Source: Streptomyces hygroscopicus
GTDB taxonomy: Bacteria > Actinomycetota > Actinomycetes > Streptomycetales > Streptomycetaceae
DNA: 64,000 bases
Reading direction: 5' to 3'
NCBI GenBank assembly: GCA_002021875.1
Contig: CP018627.1
Span: forward strand, 4,774,001-4,838,000
In this document: positions 63,715 to 64,000 of the stretch, one piece after another
How the letters are laid out: each line of letters opens with the position of its first letter
Numbering within the stretch: the stretch's first letter is position 1
Made by a program: the position numbers and the translations under genes
Notes under the pieces: generated by a model
The model's database searches: none
Told to the model about the DNA's origin: nothing
Seen by the model: only the letters and a program-made list of their open reading frames with translations

Positions 63715-64000
63715 ATGACCACGAGCAGACGCACGGTGATCACGGCTGCGGCGGCGGCCGGACTGGCGGCATCGGCCGCCACGACCGGCACCGCCCACGC
63801 GAAGAGCGGGGGAGACTCCGCGGGCAGCGGGGGAGACTCCGCGGGCAAGGGAGGCGCGGTGAAGGAACACTTCGGCACGCTCGCGGACGGCACGGACGTC
63901 GACCGCTGGACGATCGAGAACGGCCGCACCCGGCTGCGCGTGCTCAGCTACGGCGGCATCGTCCAGAGCCTGGAGATCCCCGACCGGCACGGCCGCCGCG
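63715..64000 (+). CDS. Aldose 1-epimerase (galactose mutarotase), N-terminal part
   Basis: The first 95 residues of an exported mutarotase; the gene runs off the window. A twin-arginine signal peptide is likely (TTSRRTVITAAAAAGLAASA, with a cleavage site THAK-like near residue 29), then a GGDSAGSGGDSAGKGG repeat linker. The enzyme domain begins KEHFGTLADGTDVDRWTIEN, LRVLSYGGIVQSLEIPDRHG, typical of the GalM N-terminus. It interconverts sugar anomers outside the membrane, readying them for the importer upstream. AGGGAG ribosome site 6 nt before the ATG. Confidence 0.92.
   Translation, partial: MTTSRRTVITAAAAAGLAASAATTGTAHAKSGGDSAGSGGDSAGKGGAVKEHFGTLADGTDVDRWTIENGRTRLRVLSYGGIVQSLEIPDRHGRR

Overview
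The window is high-GC DNA (GTG starts, G/C third positions, purine-rich ribosome sites) with gene families typical of Streptomyces: FasR next to fabD-fabH-acpP-fabF, the homodimeric pyruvate dehydrogenase E1 aceE beside a DUF3052 gene, DUF3145, DUF4429, DUF4383 and a TerD/TerC stress island. Gene order looks like a conserved core arm of a Streptomyces chromosome; the species cannot be named from this sequence. I see no prophage, insertion sequence, CRISPR array or classical antibiotic cluster. About 58 protein genes and one tRNA (Val, TAC anticodon) are supported.

Layout. 1-9.6 kb: a SnoaL-like remnant, a TetR/quinone-oxidoreductase pair, an SDR oxidoreductase, a cold-shock-like protein, a regulator that has lost its DNA-binding end, a two-component system, and a secreted TAP-type peptidase with a membrane protein. 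9.6-12.7 kb: tRNA-Val, a coiled-coil membrane protein, an FmdB zinc ribbon and a DUF4383 membrane protein. 12.8-24.4 kb: an O-methyltransferase, then a tellurite-resistance-type (Ter) island made of a HAD phosphatase, a fused PRTase-TRSP-StiP-PELOTA protein of 1197 residues, an HpcH-like lyase, four TerD/TerA-type proteins and a TerC-type membrane protein. 24.4-29.4 kb: peroxiredoxin, DUF3052 and aceE. 29.4-38.1 kb: a secreted I36-type inhibitor, a drug-efflux pump with its TetR regulator, and two paralogous DUF1023 hydrolases flanking a DUF4429 gene and a second two-component system. 38.2-41.4 kb: aldo/keto reductase with MerR regulator, a serine hydrolase and a pirin. 41.5-46.4 kb: fasR and the type II fatty acid synthase operon. 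46.5-56 kb: a 3-hydroxyisobutyrate-dehydrogenase-like enzyme, DUF3145, a GDSL esterase, a GH3 glycosidase with TetR regulator, a secreted protein, and an MFS/ArsR pair. 56.2-64 kb: a sugar locus of sugar-acid dehydratase, zinc dehydrogenase, TIM-barrel-like protein, ChvE-type ABC importer and an aldose 1-epimerase that runs off the window.

Two patterns cross gene boundaries. First, three separate promoters (SDR at 2981-3011, MerR-AKR at 39787-39817, dehydrogenase at 47449-47479) share a -35 box, a spacer of exactly 19 bp holding a palindrome, and the same -10 box TAGCGT. This is the signature of MerR activation and suggests one small oxidoreductase regulon run by the MerR protein at 39273-39734; two of the three promoters would make leaderless mRNAs. 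Second, at least ten genes end inside short tandem duplications that copy the stop codon and the bases beside it, a recurrent 3'-end architecture not explained by any single gene.
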